Shown here: piece after piece, positions 37,164-46,038 of the stretch | Layout of the letters: every line of letters starts with the position of its first letter | Position numbering within the stretch: position 1 is the first letter of the stretch | NCBI RefSeq assembly: GCF_000024085.1 | Contig: NC_013166.1 | Location: forward strand, 868,001 to 932,000 | DNA from: Kangiella koreensis DSM 16069 | GTDB lineage: Bacteria > Pseudomonadota > Gammaproteobacteria > Enterobacterales > Kangiellaceae | Direction of reading: 5' to 3' | Length of the DNA: 64,000 nt | The notes under the pieces: model-generated | Told to the model about the DNA's origin: nothing | Seen by the model: only the letters and a program-made list of their open reading frames with translations | Databases searched by the model: none | Position numbers and translations under genes: made by a program

Positions 37164-38402
37164 ATGTTGATTCCAAGTATTGATTTGTTAGATGGCAAAG
37201 CTGTGCAGTTACAGCAGGGGGATGCCAGCCGGAAAATTGTTGAGAAAGATAATCTGTTTGAACTGCTGGAAGAGTTTTCTTTGTTTGGTGAAGTGGCAAT
37301 TATTGATCTGAATGCAGCTCTAGGTAAAGGCGATAATAAAGCGTTAATTAAGCAGCTGATTAAGAAGTTTTCCTGTCGTGTAGGTGGTGGAATCCGTAAC
37401 TATGAAACTGCTCGCGAATATCTGTCCAGCGGTGCTAAAAAAATTATTTTGGGCACAAGCTGTCGCGAAGACTTTGTCAAAAAGCTCCCTCGTTCTCAAT
37501 TGATATTCGCGATTGATGCTAAAGGAGATGATTGGGTCACGCACGGTTGGCAGTCTTCTTCTGACAATAAAGTGGCCGCCATGATTGATGAACTGCAGGA
37601 CAACTGCTCAGAGTTTCTTTATACCCAGGTGGAGAAAGAAGGCATGATGCAGGGCATTGATCGTGAGCGTATTGAGCAGGTCATCAAACAATCAAAGATT
37701 CAAGTTACCGTTGCTGGTGGGATCACTGATCTGGATGACATCAAATTCATCAACAAACTGGGTGCGAACAGCCAGTTAGGCATGTCAATTTACACGGGTA
37801 AGCTAAAACTGGATGAGGCTGTGATGGCCTGTCTTGATTTTGATAAGGCGCCATTGATTCCAACCATTGTCCAGGACGTGGATACCGGCAGTGTGCTGAT
37901 GCTGGCTTACTCAACACCAGAGTCATTACAGGCTGCCATGACGCAGAAGAAAGGAATTTATTTCAGCCGTTCGCGCAACGAGTTGTGGGAGAAAGGTTTA
38001 ACCAGCGGCAATCAACAGCAGTTGATTAATATTGACTATGATTGTGATGGTGACACTTTGGTATTTAAAGTGAAGCAGAAGGGCAATGCCTGCCACTTTG
38101 ATCGTTACAGCTGCTTTGCTGGCCAATCGGCCAATTTTGATCTGGATGTTTTGGATCGCGTTTTTGAGCAGCGAATGCAAAGTCAGGAAGTGACAAGTTT
38201 TAGTCAGAAACTTTTGGCTAGCGATGATTTGCAGCAGGAAAAATTACGCGAAGAGTGCGAAGAGTTAATTGAAGCGGATGATCAAGATGAGGTGCGTTGG
38301 GAAGCGGCTGATTTGATCTTCTTTGCCTTGGCACGAGCAAAGTCGAAGGGTGTGGCAGCCAGTGATATCATCAACGAATTAGGAGCGCGAAATGGCGGAT
38401 AA
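37164..38402 (+). CDS. HisA-HisI-HisE trifunctional fusion
   Basis: 412 residues. Residues about 1-230 are a divergent HisA barrel (IPSIDLLDGKAVQLQQGDAS, VAIIDLNAALGKGDN, CRVGGGIRNYETAREYLSSG, FAIDAKGDDWVTHGW, VTVAGGITDLDDI). About 235-340 is HisI cyclohydrolase (LMLAYSTPESLQAAM, YFSRSRNELWEKGLTSGN, DCDGDTLVFKVKQKGNACHF). About 345-412 is HisE pyrophosphatase (KLREECEELIEADDQDEVRW). HisIE fusions are common, but a HisA in front is unusual. HisE and HisI do steps 2 and 3, HisA step 4. The HisA part departs from the usual signature, so isomerase activity is inferred. Overlaps hisD by 11. Confidence 0.85.
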   Translation: MLIPSIDLLDGKAVQLQQGDASRKIVEKDNLFELLEEFSLFGEVAIIDLNAALGKGDNKALIKQLIKKFSCRVGGGIRNYETAREYLSSGAKKIILGTSCREDFVKKLPRSQLIFAIDAKGDDWVTHGWQSSSDNKVAAMIDELQDNCSEFLYTQVEKEGMMQGIDRERIEQVIKQSKIQVTVAGGITDLDDIKFINKLGANSQLGMSIYTGKLKLDEAVMACLDFDKAPLIPTIVQDVDTGSVLMLAYSTPESLQAAMTQKKGIYFSRSRNELWEKGLTSGNQQQLINIDYDCDGDTLVFKVKQKGNACHFDRYSCFAGQSANFDLDVLDRVFEQRMQSQEVTSFSQKLLASDDLQQEKLREECEELIEADDQDEVRWEAADLIFFALARAKSKGVAASDIINELGARNGG

Positions 38403-39609
38403 ATCTTACATAGAGTGCGCTTCTAACTGGAAGCGTCCTAATCTCACACAATCGCCTGAATTATTTCAACAGGTAGCTAAGCTATTAAAGGAAATTGAGA
38501 CTGGTGGTGATCTAGCCATTGATAACCTCAGCAAGCGATTCGATGGCTTTCAACCGCGTAAAATCGAGTTGCGGCCTTATCGTGACTATGAGCTAGAGCC
38601 GCAATTATTAAACTCGATTGAACAGGCTGCTCAACGTATTGAAGCTTTTTGTCAGTTACAGAAAGGTTCTTTGCAACCGCAGCAGATTGAAGAAGCAAGC
38701 GGCGTGTTTGGCTTTCAGTATAGCCCGATAGAAGCGATTGGCGCCTATATTCCAGGTGGACGCTTTCCACTGATTTCAACCGCACTAATGACCTTGATTC
38801 CAGCGCGCGTTGCAGGTTGTCAGCGTCGAGTCGCTTGTTCCCCATCGGTACACCCAGCAATTTTAGCGGCAGCTTCGTTGGCGGGAGCGACAGAGTTCTG
38901 GCAAATTGGTGGTGCTCAGGCCGTCGCAGCAATGGCCTATGGTTATCAGACCATGTTGCCGGTACAGATGGTGGTGGGGCCGGGCAATCAATATGTGAAC
39001 GTGGCAAAGCAATTATTGCAAAGCCGTATCAAAATTGATGTGGCTGCGGGACCAAGCGAGCTGCTCATTCTTGCTGATTCTAATGCTAACCAGGAATGGC
39101 TCATTGCAGACATGGCAGCGCAGGCTGAGCATGATCCGCAAGCGCAAAGTGTATTGGTTAGTGACGATATAGCTTTTCTGCAATCCATTGGGCAGCAGCT
39201 TACTGCTAATGATGAGCTCAATAATTTACTCAAAGGCGAGCAGATAGTTTTGTTGCAAGCGAATGATTGTGAGGCCATGATCCGGTTCAGCAATCGCTAT
39301 GCGCCAGAACACCTGTTGCTGGCTGATGAGCGAATAGCGTCGCAAAGCCTGAAGCATTATGGCTCGCTCTTTATTGGACAGAATAGCGCAGTAGCTTTCG
39401 GGGATTATTGTGCCGGTCCAAACCACACATTACCTACTATGGGTAGCGCGAATCGTTCCAGCGGCTTATGCGTGCAAAGCTTTATGAATATCCAGTCCTA
39501 TCAGCAGATTAACGATCAAGGTCGTATCCAATTGGCGGAGATTGGCCGACCGCTGGCTGAAGCTGAGCAATTGGTTTGGCATGAACGCAGTATGCAGGTA
39601 AGATCCTAA
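38392..39609 (+). CDS. hisD: Histidinol dehydrogenase HisD
   Basis: 405 residues. Zn- and NAD-dependent, two oxidations from histidinol to histidine. Motifs: IEAIGAYIPGGRFPLISTAL, GGAQAVAAMAYGYQTM, VVGPGNQYVNVAKQLL, IDVAAGPSELLILADS, AAQAEHDPQAQSVLV, YAPEHLLLADE, FCAGPNHTLPT-like DYCAGPNHTLPTMGSA. Placed last in the operon rather than second as in enterobacteria. It is shorter than E. coli HisD (434). Forty bases of gap before ispF, with no clear terminator. Confidence 0.95.
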   Translation: MADKSYIECASNWKRPNLTQSPELFQQVAKLLKEIETGGDLAIDNLSKRFDGFQPRKIELRPYRDYELEPQLLNSIEQAAQRIEAFCQLQKGSLQPQQIEEASGVFGFQYSPIEAIGAYIPGGRFPLISTALMTLIPARVAGCQRRVACSPSVHPAILAAASLAGATEFWQIGGAQAVAAMAYGYQTMLPVQMVVGPGNQYVNVAKQLLQSRIKIDVAAGPSELLILADSNANQEWLIADMAAQAEHDPQAQSVLVSDDIAFLQSIGQQLTANDELNNLLKGEQIVLLQANDCEAMIRFSNRYAPEHLLLADERIASQSLKHYGSLFIGQNSAVAFGDYCAGPNHTLPTMGSANRSSGLCVQSFMNIQSYQQINDQGRIQLAEIGRPLAEAEQLVWHERSMQVRS

Positions 39610-39648
39610 CAACGAGTCTTTTCTTTAAGCGCGATTGTTGGGATGGTT

Positions 39649-40137
39649 ATGTTTCGAATTGGTCATGGTTATGACGTTCATAAATTTGGTGGCGATAGCC
39701 CATTAATTTTGGGCGGTGTTGAATTTCCGGGTGAGCAGGGTTTGCTTGCTCATTCGGATGGCGATGTGGTGTTGCATGCTATCTGTGATGCGCTGTTAGG
39801 AGCTATTGCTAAAGGTGACATTGGTCATCACTTTCCCGATACCGATGAGACATTCGCTGGCGCCGATAGTCGTGGTTTGCTAGTGGCTGTGATGCAACAA
39901 GTTGAGGAAGAAGGTTATGAGCTTGGCAACCTTGATGTCACCATTGTGGCACAGGCCCCCAAAATGGCCGCTAAGATTCCTGACATGCGTAAGGTCATTG
40001 CGGATATTTGCAAGGTTGAGTTAAACCAGGTGAATGTTAAAGCCACCACTACCGAGCAACTGGGTTTCATCGGGCGCAAAGAAGGCATCGCTGTGCACTC
40101 GGTCTGTTTGCTGCAATCTTACAAGAGCGTAGCCTAA
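39649..40137 (+). CDS. ispF: 2-C-methyl-D-erythritol 2,4-cyclodiphosphate synthase
   Basis: 162 residues from ATG 39649. Makes MEcPP in isoprenoid synthesis. Motifs: [12 protein letters not shown] (Asp, His metal ligands), [55 protein letters not shown] 39643 two codons upstream is equally possible; the shorter start gives the usual MFRIGHG. Normally adjacent to ispD, here displaced by the his operon. It runs into truD with a one-base gap. Confidence 0.96.
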   Translation: MFRIGHGYDVHKFGGDSPLILGGVEFPGEQGLLAHSDGDVVLHAICDALLGAIAKGDIGHHFPDTDETFAGADSRGLLVAVMQQVEEEGYELGNLDVTIVAQAPKMAAKIPDMRKVIADICKVELNQVNVKATTTEQLGFIGRKEGIAVHSVCLLQSYKSVA

Positions 40138-40138
40138 G

Positions 40139-41194
40139 GTGGAGATCCAAGTTCAGGATTGGCCAAGAGCCTTTGGCGCACCATTAGCCACAGCTACTTT
40201 TCGCCAGCAATTAAGTGACTTCTGCGTTGATGAAGATTTACGTTTCGAAGCTTCTGGTGAAGGTGCGCATCATTTGCTACTCATCGAAAAGCGGAATATC
40301 AATACTGACATTGTGTGTCATAAATTGCAGCGCTTCGCTGAAGTGAATCCAACCGATGTTGGTTATGCGGGAAAGAAAGATCGCTTTGCCATCGCCAAGC
40401 AATGGTTTAGCGTGCAGTTGCCATTGCTTAAAGAAATTGACTGGTCAGAATTTAATGATGATGAAGTAACGGTTCTGAAAGCGACACGCCATGATAAGAA
40501 ATTACGTATTGGTGCAGTTAAGCAAAATCATTTCAAGATTAGGTTACGCGACCTGACTTTTTCAGCAGGGTTTGACAAAGATACTCTCGAACAACGACTG
40601 GCACAGATTCAGGAGCACGGTTTCCCCAATTACTTTGGTGAACAACGATTTGGTCATAATGGCGACAATTTAACTCGCGGCGCTGACTTGTTGCTGGTTA
40701 ATAAACGTCTCAAAAACCGTAATTTACAGGGAATGCTATTTTCTGCTGTGCGCTCCTTTTTCTTTAATCAGGTTTTGGCTAAGCGTATTGAAGCAGGGAA
40801 CTTCACAGAACTGCTGGATGGGGACTATGTGCAGCTTGATGGCTCCGAAAGTGGTTTCACAGTTCAGGAGATGGCGCAGGAGTTGCCACGCTTTGCAGCC
40901 AATGATATTCATCCTACCGCACCCATGCCAGGGCGCGGCCGCTCGCAGCTGTTAGCTGAAGCCGCTGAGTTTGAAACAACAGTTCTTGAGCCTTATCATG
41001 AGCTGATTGCTGCTTTGGAGCGCAAAGGCCTCAATGGCGAACGACGTGCCATTCGCGTATTCCCGCAAAATGTCATCTTGCAATGGCACAATGACAATAC
41101 TCTGGAGCTGGCTTTCAGTCTGCCTAAAGGAGCCTTTGCCACCAGCTTGTTACGTGAATTGTTCGAGCTTAAAACAAACCATAAACCACAATAA
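40139..41194 (+). CDS. truD: tRNA pseudouridine-13 synthase TruD
   Basis: 351 residues from GTG 40139, one base after the ispF stop. Catalyses U13 to pseudouridine in tRNA-Glu. Catalytic Asp is in VGYAGKKDRFAIAKQWFSV, with FPNYFGEQRFGHNGDNL and a TRUD insertion domain. AHHLLLIEKRNINT near residue 45 is typical. It precedes surE by 22 bases. The start is weakly marked by AAGG overlapping the ispF stop. Confidence 0.95.
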   Translation: MEIQVQDWPRAFGAPLATATFRQQLSDFCVDEDLRFEASGEGAHHLLLIEKRNINTDIVCHKLQRFAEVNPTDVGYAGKKDRFAIAKQWFSVQLPLLKEIDWSEFNDDEVTVLKATRHDKKLRIGAVKQNHFKIRLRDLTFSAGFDKDTLEQRLAQIQEHGFPNYFGEQRFGHNGDNLTRGADLLLVNKRLKNRNLQGMLFSAVRSFFFNQVLAKRIEAGNFTELLDGDYVQLDGSESGFTVQEMAQELPRFAANDIHPTAPMPGRGRSQLLAEAAEFETTVLEPYHELIAALERKGLNGERRAIRVFPQNVILQWHNDNTLELAFSLPKGAFATSLLRELFELKTNHKPQ

Positions 41195-41216
41195 AGAAAC
41201 GTAAGAAAATGATCCT

Positions 41217-41987
41217 ATGAAAATATTGTTAAGTAATGACGACGGCTTTTTTGCGCCAGGAATTAACGCCTTATATGACCATTTGCAACGCATTGCGCAG
41301 GTGACGGTGGTTGCACCTGACCGCAATCGAAGCGGTGCCAGCAATTCATTAACTTTGGAACATCCGATTCGCGCCTGGCAAACGGAGCGCGGATTTTTTG
41401 CCGTCACTGGTACGCCAACCGACTGTGTTCACCTAGGTACCCACCATTTAATGGGCGCTGCGCCTGATATGGTGGTGGCTGGCATTAATACTGGGGCTAA
41501 CCTGGGTGATGACACGCTCTATTCCGGTACGGTTGCTGCTGCGATGGAAGGGCGTGCACTGGGTTATACCGCAGTGGCGGTGTCTTTAGTCGGGCACAAT
41601 TGCCAGCATTATGATACAGCAGCTCGTGTCGCAACTGAGATTATCGAAGGGCTGCTTGAACACCCTTTGGGCAAAGATCGGGTCTTGAATATCAATGTTC
41701 CTGATCTTCCTTATGAAGAATTAAAGGGAATTAAGTTAACGCGCTTGGGAAATCGCCACCGTGCTGATACTATTATTCCCGATACAGATCCAAAAGGGCG
41801 CCAGGTTTATTGGTTGGGGCCTTTACCGAGCGGGCAAGATATTGGGGAAGGAACGGACTTTCATGCGGTTGAGCAGGGTTACGTTTCAATAACGCCAGTC
41901 AACGTGGATCTGACTGCGTATAACAGCTTTGATGAAGTGGAAGATTTTTTGGAGGCCTTTGATTCTCCTTTTACCACTAACAAATAA
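41217..41987 (+). CDS. surE: 5'/3'-nucleotidase SurE
   Basis: 256 residues. Metal-dependent phosphatase of nucleoside monophosphates and short polyphosphates, linked to stationary-phase survival. The signature [19 protein letters not shown] at the N-terminus, [39 protein letters not shown] and [19 protein letters not shown] are all canonical. Conserved order truD-surE-pcm-nlpD. Confidence 0.96.
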   Translation: MKILLSNDDGFFAPGINALYDHLQRIAQVTVVAPDRNRSGASNSLTLEHPIRAWQTERGFFAVTGTPTDCVHLGTHHLMGAAPDMVVAGINTGANLGDDTLYSGTVAAAMEGRALGYTAVAVSLVGHNCQHYDTAARVATEIIEGLLEHPLGKDRVLNINVPDLPYEELKGIKLTRLGNRHRADTIIPDTDPKGRQVYWLGPLPSGQDIGEGTDFHAVEQGYVSITPVNVDLTAYNSFDEVEDFLEAFDSPFTTNK

Positions 41988-42015
41988 TCAACTAAAAGCT
42001 GGCGCAGTACTATAA

Positions 42016-42064
42016 CAACTTTAGCTGAAACAACTTTAGCTATAACTACTTTAGTAATAACAAC
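42016..42064 (+). repeat. 15-base degenerate tandem repeat between surE and pcm
   Basis: Three units of period 15 (CAACTTTAGCTGAAA, CAACTTTAGCTATAA, CTACTTTAGTAATAA) and the start of a fourth. It fills most of the 99-base gap. It has no stem potential of note; probably slippage. Confidence 0.6.
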
Positions 42065-42086
42065 AATACAGAACAGACAGACAACT

Positions 42087-42755
42087 ATGAACGCAACTCA
42101 TTTTTCTGGTATTGGCATGACTTCAGCGAGAACGCGTGGCCGTTTGGTTCAGCGCTTGATTGCCGAAGGTATTACCAATCAGCAGGTTTTGAAAGCAGTA
42201 GAAGACACGCCCCGTCATGTGTTTATTGATGAGGGTTTATCCCACCGCGCCTATGAAGACACTGCTTTGCCTATTGGCATGGGGCAGACCATCTCGCAAC
42301 CTTATATTGTCGCCCGTATGACTCAGGCTTTGCTTGAATCAGGCTCGATGAATAAGGTACTAGAGATTGGAACAGGTTGCGGTTATCAAACAGCCATTTT
42401 GTCCAAGCTCTGCAAAACGGTATTTACTGTCGAGCGTATTCGAGCTTTGCACATGCAAGCTCGTAAGACGTTAGGGCAGCTGAATATTCATAATGTTCAA
42501 TATCTCTTCGCGGATGGCTTTAATGGCTGGCAACAGAACGCGCCATTTGATGCGATTATCGTCACCGCTGCTCCGCCTTCAATTCCTGAAAAACTGATGG
42601 CGCAACTAGCTAATGGCGGGCGTATGGTTATCCCCGTTGGGCAAACCGAAACAGCTCAAGAGTTGATTCTGGTGGAGCGCCAGGGTGATGAGTTCAAAAA
42701 AACCGTTATTGAGAAAGTAAAATTCGTACCTTTAGTTAGTGGCGTTGCGCGATGA
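42087..42755 (+). CDS. pcm: Protein-L-isoaspartate O-methyltransferase
   Basis: 222 residues. Repairs isoaspartyl damage with SAM. Motifs: SHRAYEDTALPIGMGQTISQ, VLEIGTGCGYQTAIL (SAM loop), FTVERIRALH, DAIIVTAAPPSIPEKLM, GRMVIPVGQTE. The ATG follows a poorly matched ribosome site. Overlaps the next gene by ATGA, so the two are coupled. Confidence 0.95.
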   Translation: MNATHFSGIGMTSARTRGRLVQRLIAEGITNQQVLKAVEDTPRHVFIDEGLSHRAYEDTALPIGMGQTISQPYIVARMTQALLESGSMNKVLEIGTGCGYQTAILSKLCKTVFTVERIRALHMQARKTLGQLNIHNVQYLFADGFNGWQQNAPFDAIIVTAAPPSIPEKLMAQLANGGRMVIPVGQTETAQELILVERQGDEFKKTVIEKVKFVPLVSGVAR

Positions 42756-43336
42756 ATATTTTTACCAAGATGTACGACGCTTGCATGCGTTGGGCTCGTC
42801 ATAAGTACGCGGTTTATATTTTAGGCTTTATCAGTTTCATCGAATCCATCTTTTTCCCCATTCCAACTGCCGCCATGTTGGCACCAATGGCATTATCGAC
42901 TCCGCACCGAGCTTTGAGATTAGCTGGCCTTGCGACAGTGACCTCTGTTTTAGGCGGTATCGTCGGTTATCTGGTCGGCGCTTTTGCCTTCGAATCCTGG
43001 GTGTTGCCAGCGATTGAACAGTTTGGCTACTTAGAGACCTACGAAAGAGCGGTGGTCTGGTTTGCTGATTTTGGCGTCTGGGTAGTACTGATTGCGGGCT
43101 TCTCTCCTGTTCCCTATAAAATATTCACATTAACCGCCGGCGCGCTGAGCATGGCCTTTTTGCCATTTGTGTTAGCCTCAATCGTAGCTCGTGCCGCACA
43201 ATTTTATCTAATTGGCGGATTAGTGAAGTGGGGCGGGGAACCAATGCGGCATAAGTTGCGTCAATATGTAGACTGGATTGGCTGGGGCTTCTTAATCCTT
43301 GCGGTCACCGCTTATATTATTTATAAATACGTGTAA
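42752..43336 (+). CDS. yqaA: YqaA-family (VTT/DedA-like) membrane protein
   Basis: 194 residues. ATG overlaps the pcm stop by four bases. Membrane segments about 20-45, 55-85, 105-130 and 170-192. The VTT pattern is present in FIESIFFPIPTAAMLAPMAL and AGFSPVPYKIFTLTAGALSM, where Pro-rich re-entrant loops are typical of DedA-like lipid transporters. Family YqaA is small and its substrate is not established. The pcm-yqaA-nlpD order occurs in several gammaproteobacteria. Confidence 0.9.
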   Translation: MNIFTKMYDACMRWARHKYAVYILGFISFIESIFFPIPTAAMLAPMALSTPHRALRLAGLATVTSVLGGIVGYLVGAFAFESWVLPAIEQFGYLETYERAVVWFADFGVWVVLIAGFSPVPYKIFTLTAGALSMAFLPFVLASIVARAAQFYLIGGLVKWGGEPMRHKLRQYVDWIGWGFLILAVTAYIIYKYV

Positions 43337-43385
43337 GCTAGCAAAATCAATAACTCATTGTAAAACAAGGATTTTTAACTAAGGC

Positions 43386-44390
43386 ATGCGACAGGAAACT
43401 AAAGACATACTCAAGCGCTCGGCCATCCGCTCACTCTGGATCGTCGCTATCGTGCTAGTGGTCTTTTGGCTGCAGGGCTGCGGTAACGAGCGGTTAGCTC
43501 CTGTCGAAGAACGCGAAGCTAACAACTATAAAGCACAGTTGCACAGCTTCTACCCGCCTTCCGAAGTCGATAACAGCCAGCAGTTCTATCATGTGCGTCC
43601 TGGAGACACTCTATACTCCATCGCATTCCGTTATGGGCTTGACTACAACATTCTTGCCCAAGCCAATGATATCGACAGTAATTACACCATTCATGCCGGA
43701 CAGCGTATCAATTTACAGAGAGCTCGAGATATTACTCCGGCAGACGAATATGAAGTTGCAGGTACTGAACCCCCTGGTGCGCAGCAATCCACTGATGCTT
43801 CTCGTCGTACCCCTGTCAGCGTTGCCAGAAGACCTGTGACTGAAGTTCCCAGAACGCCGGCCGCTAATCAAACCCAGCCAGGCACTCAAGCAAACACTCA
43901 GCCAGCGCAACCAGTGACGCGGCAAGAACCTAAAAAAGAACCCAAGAAGGAACCGACAGGCACTTCAAATACTACCGGTGGTAGCAAGGAGCCAATCGCC
44001 TACACACCTAATTCACCGGTCAAATACTGGATGTGGCCAACTATGGGCCAAATTCTTCAAGGCTTCTCTGGCGCCAGCAAAAGCTCCAAAGGGATTGATA
44101 TTGCCGGAAACTTAGGCGACCCGGTGCGAGCCTCCGCCGCCGGAAGAGTAGTGTATGCTGGCCGTGGCCTGCGAGGTTATGGAAACCTGGTCATCATTAA
44201 ACACAACAACGACTTCATCAGCGCTTACGCACACAATCGCATTTTGTTGGTCAAGGAAAACGAAATCATCAAAGCTGGCCAGAAAATTGCCGAAGTCGGC
44301 AACACCGACAGTGATGTTCCCAAACTGCACTTTGAAATCCGTTTCAAAGGCAAACCCGTCGATCCCATGCGTTATTTACCGAAGCGGTAG
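43386..44390 (+). CDS. nlpD: NlpD-like amidase activator lipoprotein
   Basis: 334 residues. Signal peptide with lipobox LQGC (Cys near 32). LysM (YHVRPGDTLYSIAFRYGLDY) binds peptidoglycan at about 60-105. A long Pro/Thr/Gln linker (about 120-205) leads to a LytM domain from about 215 (GIDIAGNLGDPVRASAAGRV, VIIKHNNDFISAYAHN, LHFEIRFKGKPVDPMRYLP). As in E. coli NlpD, the first metal-binding His of active M23 peptidases is replaced (KGIDIAG), so it should activate AmiC rather than cut. rpoS, expected next, is absent. Confidence 0.94.
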   Translation: MRQETKDILKRSAIRSLWIVAIVLVVFWLQGCGNERLAPVEEREANNYKAQLHSFYPPSEVDNSQQFYHVRPGDTLYSIAFRYGLDYNILAQANDIDSNYTIHAGQRINLQRARDITPADEYEVAGTEPPGAQQSTDASRRTPVSVARRPVTEVPRTPAANQTQPGTQANTQPAQPVTRQEPKKEPKKEPTGTSNTTGGSKEPIAYTPNSPVKYWMWPTMGQILQGFSGASKSSKGIDIAGNLGDPVRASAAGRVVYAGRGLRGYGNLVIIKHNNDFISAYAHNRILLVKENEIIKAGQKIAEVGNTDSDVPKLHFEIRFKGKPVDPMRYLPKR

Positions 44391-44392
44391 TT

Positions 44393-44707
44393 GTGACTTT
44401 GAAATATGCTCAGTGCCCAAGCTGTAATGAAGAGTTTACTCTGTTAGGCTTCTTGTGGGGATTATTTTGGGGCGAATTAAGCTGTTCAAATTGCAAGTCA
44501 ATATATGCCTTAAAGGGAAAAGTGTTTACTTATTTCATGCTGATTGCTGAGTTTCTTATTTTGCCAATGGGACTTATAGCCATATTCCTTTTTGACCACT
44601 CTTATGTCTGGATTTATTTAGTATTTTTATTTTTATTCATTAGTATCGTTATCAATTATGTGGCTTTCAAAACTGAGAAATATGAGGCGTTTAAGAAGGA
44701 TTCCTGA
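44393..44707 (+). CDS. Small zinc-ribbon membrane protein, unknown
   Basis: 104 residues from GTG 44393, two bases after the nlpD stop. N-terminal CPSCNEEF and CSNCKSIY make a two-CxxC zinc knuckle, followed by two membrane helices (about 45-65 and 70-92) and a Lys-rich end (TEKYEAFKKDS). The DNA is AT-richer than nlpD. It occupies the place where rpoS is found in most relatives, with no similarity to sigma factors. No family recognised. Confidence 0.65.
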   Translation: MTLKYAQCPSCNEEFTLLGFLWGLFWGELSCSNCKSIYALKGKVFTYFMLIAEFLILPMGLIAIFLFDHSYVWIYLVFLFLFISIVINYVAFKTEKYEAFKKDS

Positions 44708-44719
44708 CAAATCGTAGGG

Positions 44720-44733
44720 TGCGTCGAGACGCA
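44720..44733. repeat. Short palindrome TGCGTC-GA-GACGCA
   Basis: A 6-bp perfect stem with a two-base loop inside GTAGGG...; it resembles a common dispersed intergenic palindrome with the core GGTGCGTCGAGACGCA. It lies between two convergent genes and could fold in either transcript. Confidence 0.45.
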
Positions 44734-44757
44734 GATCCTGCCCTAGGTGTACCGCTT

Positions 44758-45021
44758 TTATTTAATCACCTTAATCGCTAGCGCATGAATATCAGTTTCC
44801 ATCATATCGCCTAGTGCATCATAAACAGCTCGATGCTGTTGCAGCATACGTTTTCCTTCTAAGGCTTCACTTTGAATAATAACGGTAAAGTGGCCTTTGC
44901 CATCTCTGGCTCCGGCGTGGCCGATGTGTTTGTGGCTGTCGTCGATGATTTCCAATTGCGTCGGTTTGAGCGCGTCTTGAATCAGTTGTTGCATGCGTTC
45001 AAGGCGTTGTGAGTTATTCAT
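44758..45021 (-). CDS. bolA: BolA family protein
   Basis: 87 residues from ATG 45021, preceded by GGAG; an upstream TTG adds four. Fold and motifs are BolA: PTQLEIIDDSHKHIGHAGAR, HFTVIIQSEALEGKRMLQQH and DALGDMMETDIHALAIKVI. BolA proteins pair with monothiol glutaredoxins in iron-sulfur handling and affect morphology. Its His in SHKH and absent Cys suit the BolA-H type. Last of yciB-yciI-bolA. Confidence 0.92.
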   Translation of the reverse strand: MNNSQRLERMQQLIQDALKPTQLEIIDDSHKHIGHAGARDGKGHFTVIIQSEALEGKRMLQQHRAVYDALGDMMETDIHALAIKVIK

Positions 45022-45047
45022 TATATTCTCCAAAATTCTTTAATGAC

Positions 45048-45347
45048 TTAAGGCAAGACCTTCTTATAAGGTTTTACGATAACCGATTGGTAAACGCCCG
45101 CTTCGATATATGGATCGGTATCTGCCCATGCCTGGGCGTCTTTCAGTGAATCAAACTCGGCGACTATCATGCTACCGGTGAAGCCTGCTTCACCCGGATC
45201 TTCTGCGTCGATGGCAGGGCAGGGACCGGCCAGTATCAGGCGGCCTTGCTCTTTTAATGCTTGAAGTCTTTGGACATGTGCTGGACGTGCTTGAGAACGT
45301 AGCGCTAATGAGTTTTCAACGTCTTGAGAAAAGATGACATAAAGCAT
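45048..45347 (-). CDS. yciI: YciI-family protein
   Basis: 99 residues. [41 protein letters not shown], then [20 protein letters not shown] and [20 protein letters not shown] are a full YciI (ferredoxin-like dimer) sequence with the expected His and Asp residues. Function in vivo unknown, though related proteins are dehydrochlorinase-like. Three bases separate its start from the yciB stop. Confidence 0.92.
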   Translation of the reverse strand: MLYVIFSQDVENSLALRSQARPAHVQRLQALKEQGRLILAGPCPAIDAEDPGEAGFTGSMIVAEFDSLKDAQAWADTDPYIEAGVYQSVIVKPYKKVLP

Positions 45348-45350
45348 GAT

Positions 45351-45938
45351 TTATTCCTGCGAGTCTTTTTTGTCGGGCCCATTCTTTTGTGGGTCGTCTA
45401 GGTTAACGTGTTCTTTCAACATAATGATGCTGATGATGAACAGCAGCATGGTTGACGCAAAGAGGCCGATAATTTTAAACCAGAACCAGACGTCGGTGCT
45501 AAAGGTATAAGCGACATAGAGATTCAAAAAGCCGAAGCCTGTTAAATACAGAATCCATAACCAGTTGATTTTAGCCAGTAGACTGTGTGGTGCGGTATCC
45601 TTCAGCACCTGATTGGCTTTGAGTAAATCTTGAATAATGTACTTTTTGCTGAAGATTTGGCGGAATAAGATAACCAATGAGCCGGCCCAAAGAATTATGC
45701 TGGTTTTCCACTTGATGAAGTTTTCGTCGTCGAAATAATAAGCCGAAACTACTAACAGAACACCAAGAACAAAGTAGGCGATGTGGCTTTTTTTAATCGG
45801 TTGCTTGGTCAATACGCTGGTCAAAATTTGCACCAAGGAGCCCGCGCTCCATACTGCCGCTGCAAGAATCAGGTTCTTGGTGATCAGGTATACCGCGATA
45901 AATGCGACTATCGGGTAGTTTTCTTTCAAAAAGGTCAT
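45351..45938 (-). CDS. yciB: Inner membrane-spanning protein YciB (septation protein A)
   Basis: 195 residues from ATG 45938 with GGAG upstream; the longer reading to 46058 overlaps the start of the divergent gene and is rejected. Five or six membrane segments, with NYPIVAFIAVYLITKNLILA, IILWAGSLVILFRQIFSKK and LAKINWLWILYLTGFGFLNL, as in YciB/IspZ. It has been linked to cell-envelope and intracellular-septation phenotypes. First of yciB-yciI-bolA. Confidence 0.92.
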   Translation of the reverse strand: MTFLKENYPIVAFIAVYLITKNLILAAAVWSAGSLVQILTSVLTKQPIKKSHIAYFVLGVLLVVSAYYFDDENFIKWKTSIILWAGSLVILFRQIFSKKYIIQDLLKANQVLKDTAPHSLLAKINWLWILYLTGFGFLNLYVAYTFSTDVWFWFKIIGLFASTMLLFIISIIMLKEHVNLDDPQKNGPDKKDSQE

Positions 45939-46038
45939 ATTAGACTCCAAAAAAGTGCCCGCCAAGTTTACCTGAATGCAAAAGATAGGCAAACTGGTAA
46001 CCGTTTTCATTTGATACCTACAACCAAGCAGGATTAAC

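Noticed and set aside
38528..39007. 159-residue minus-strand frame within hisD
   Set aside because: It is antisense to the catalytic core of hisD, rich in Pro/Ser/Arg as shadows are, with no recognisable domain.
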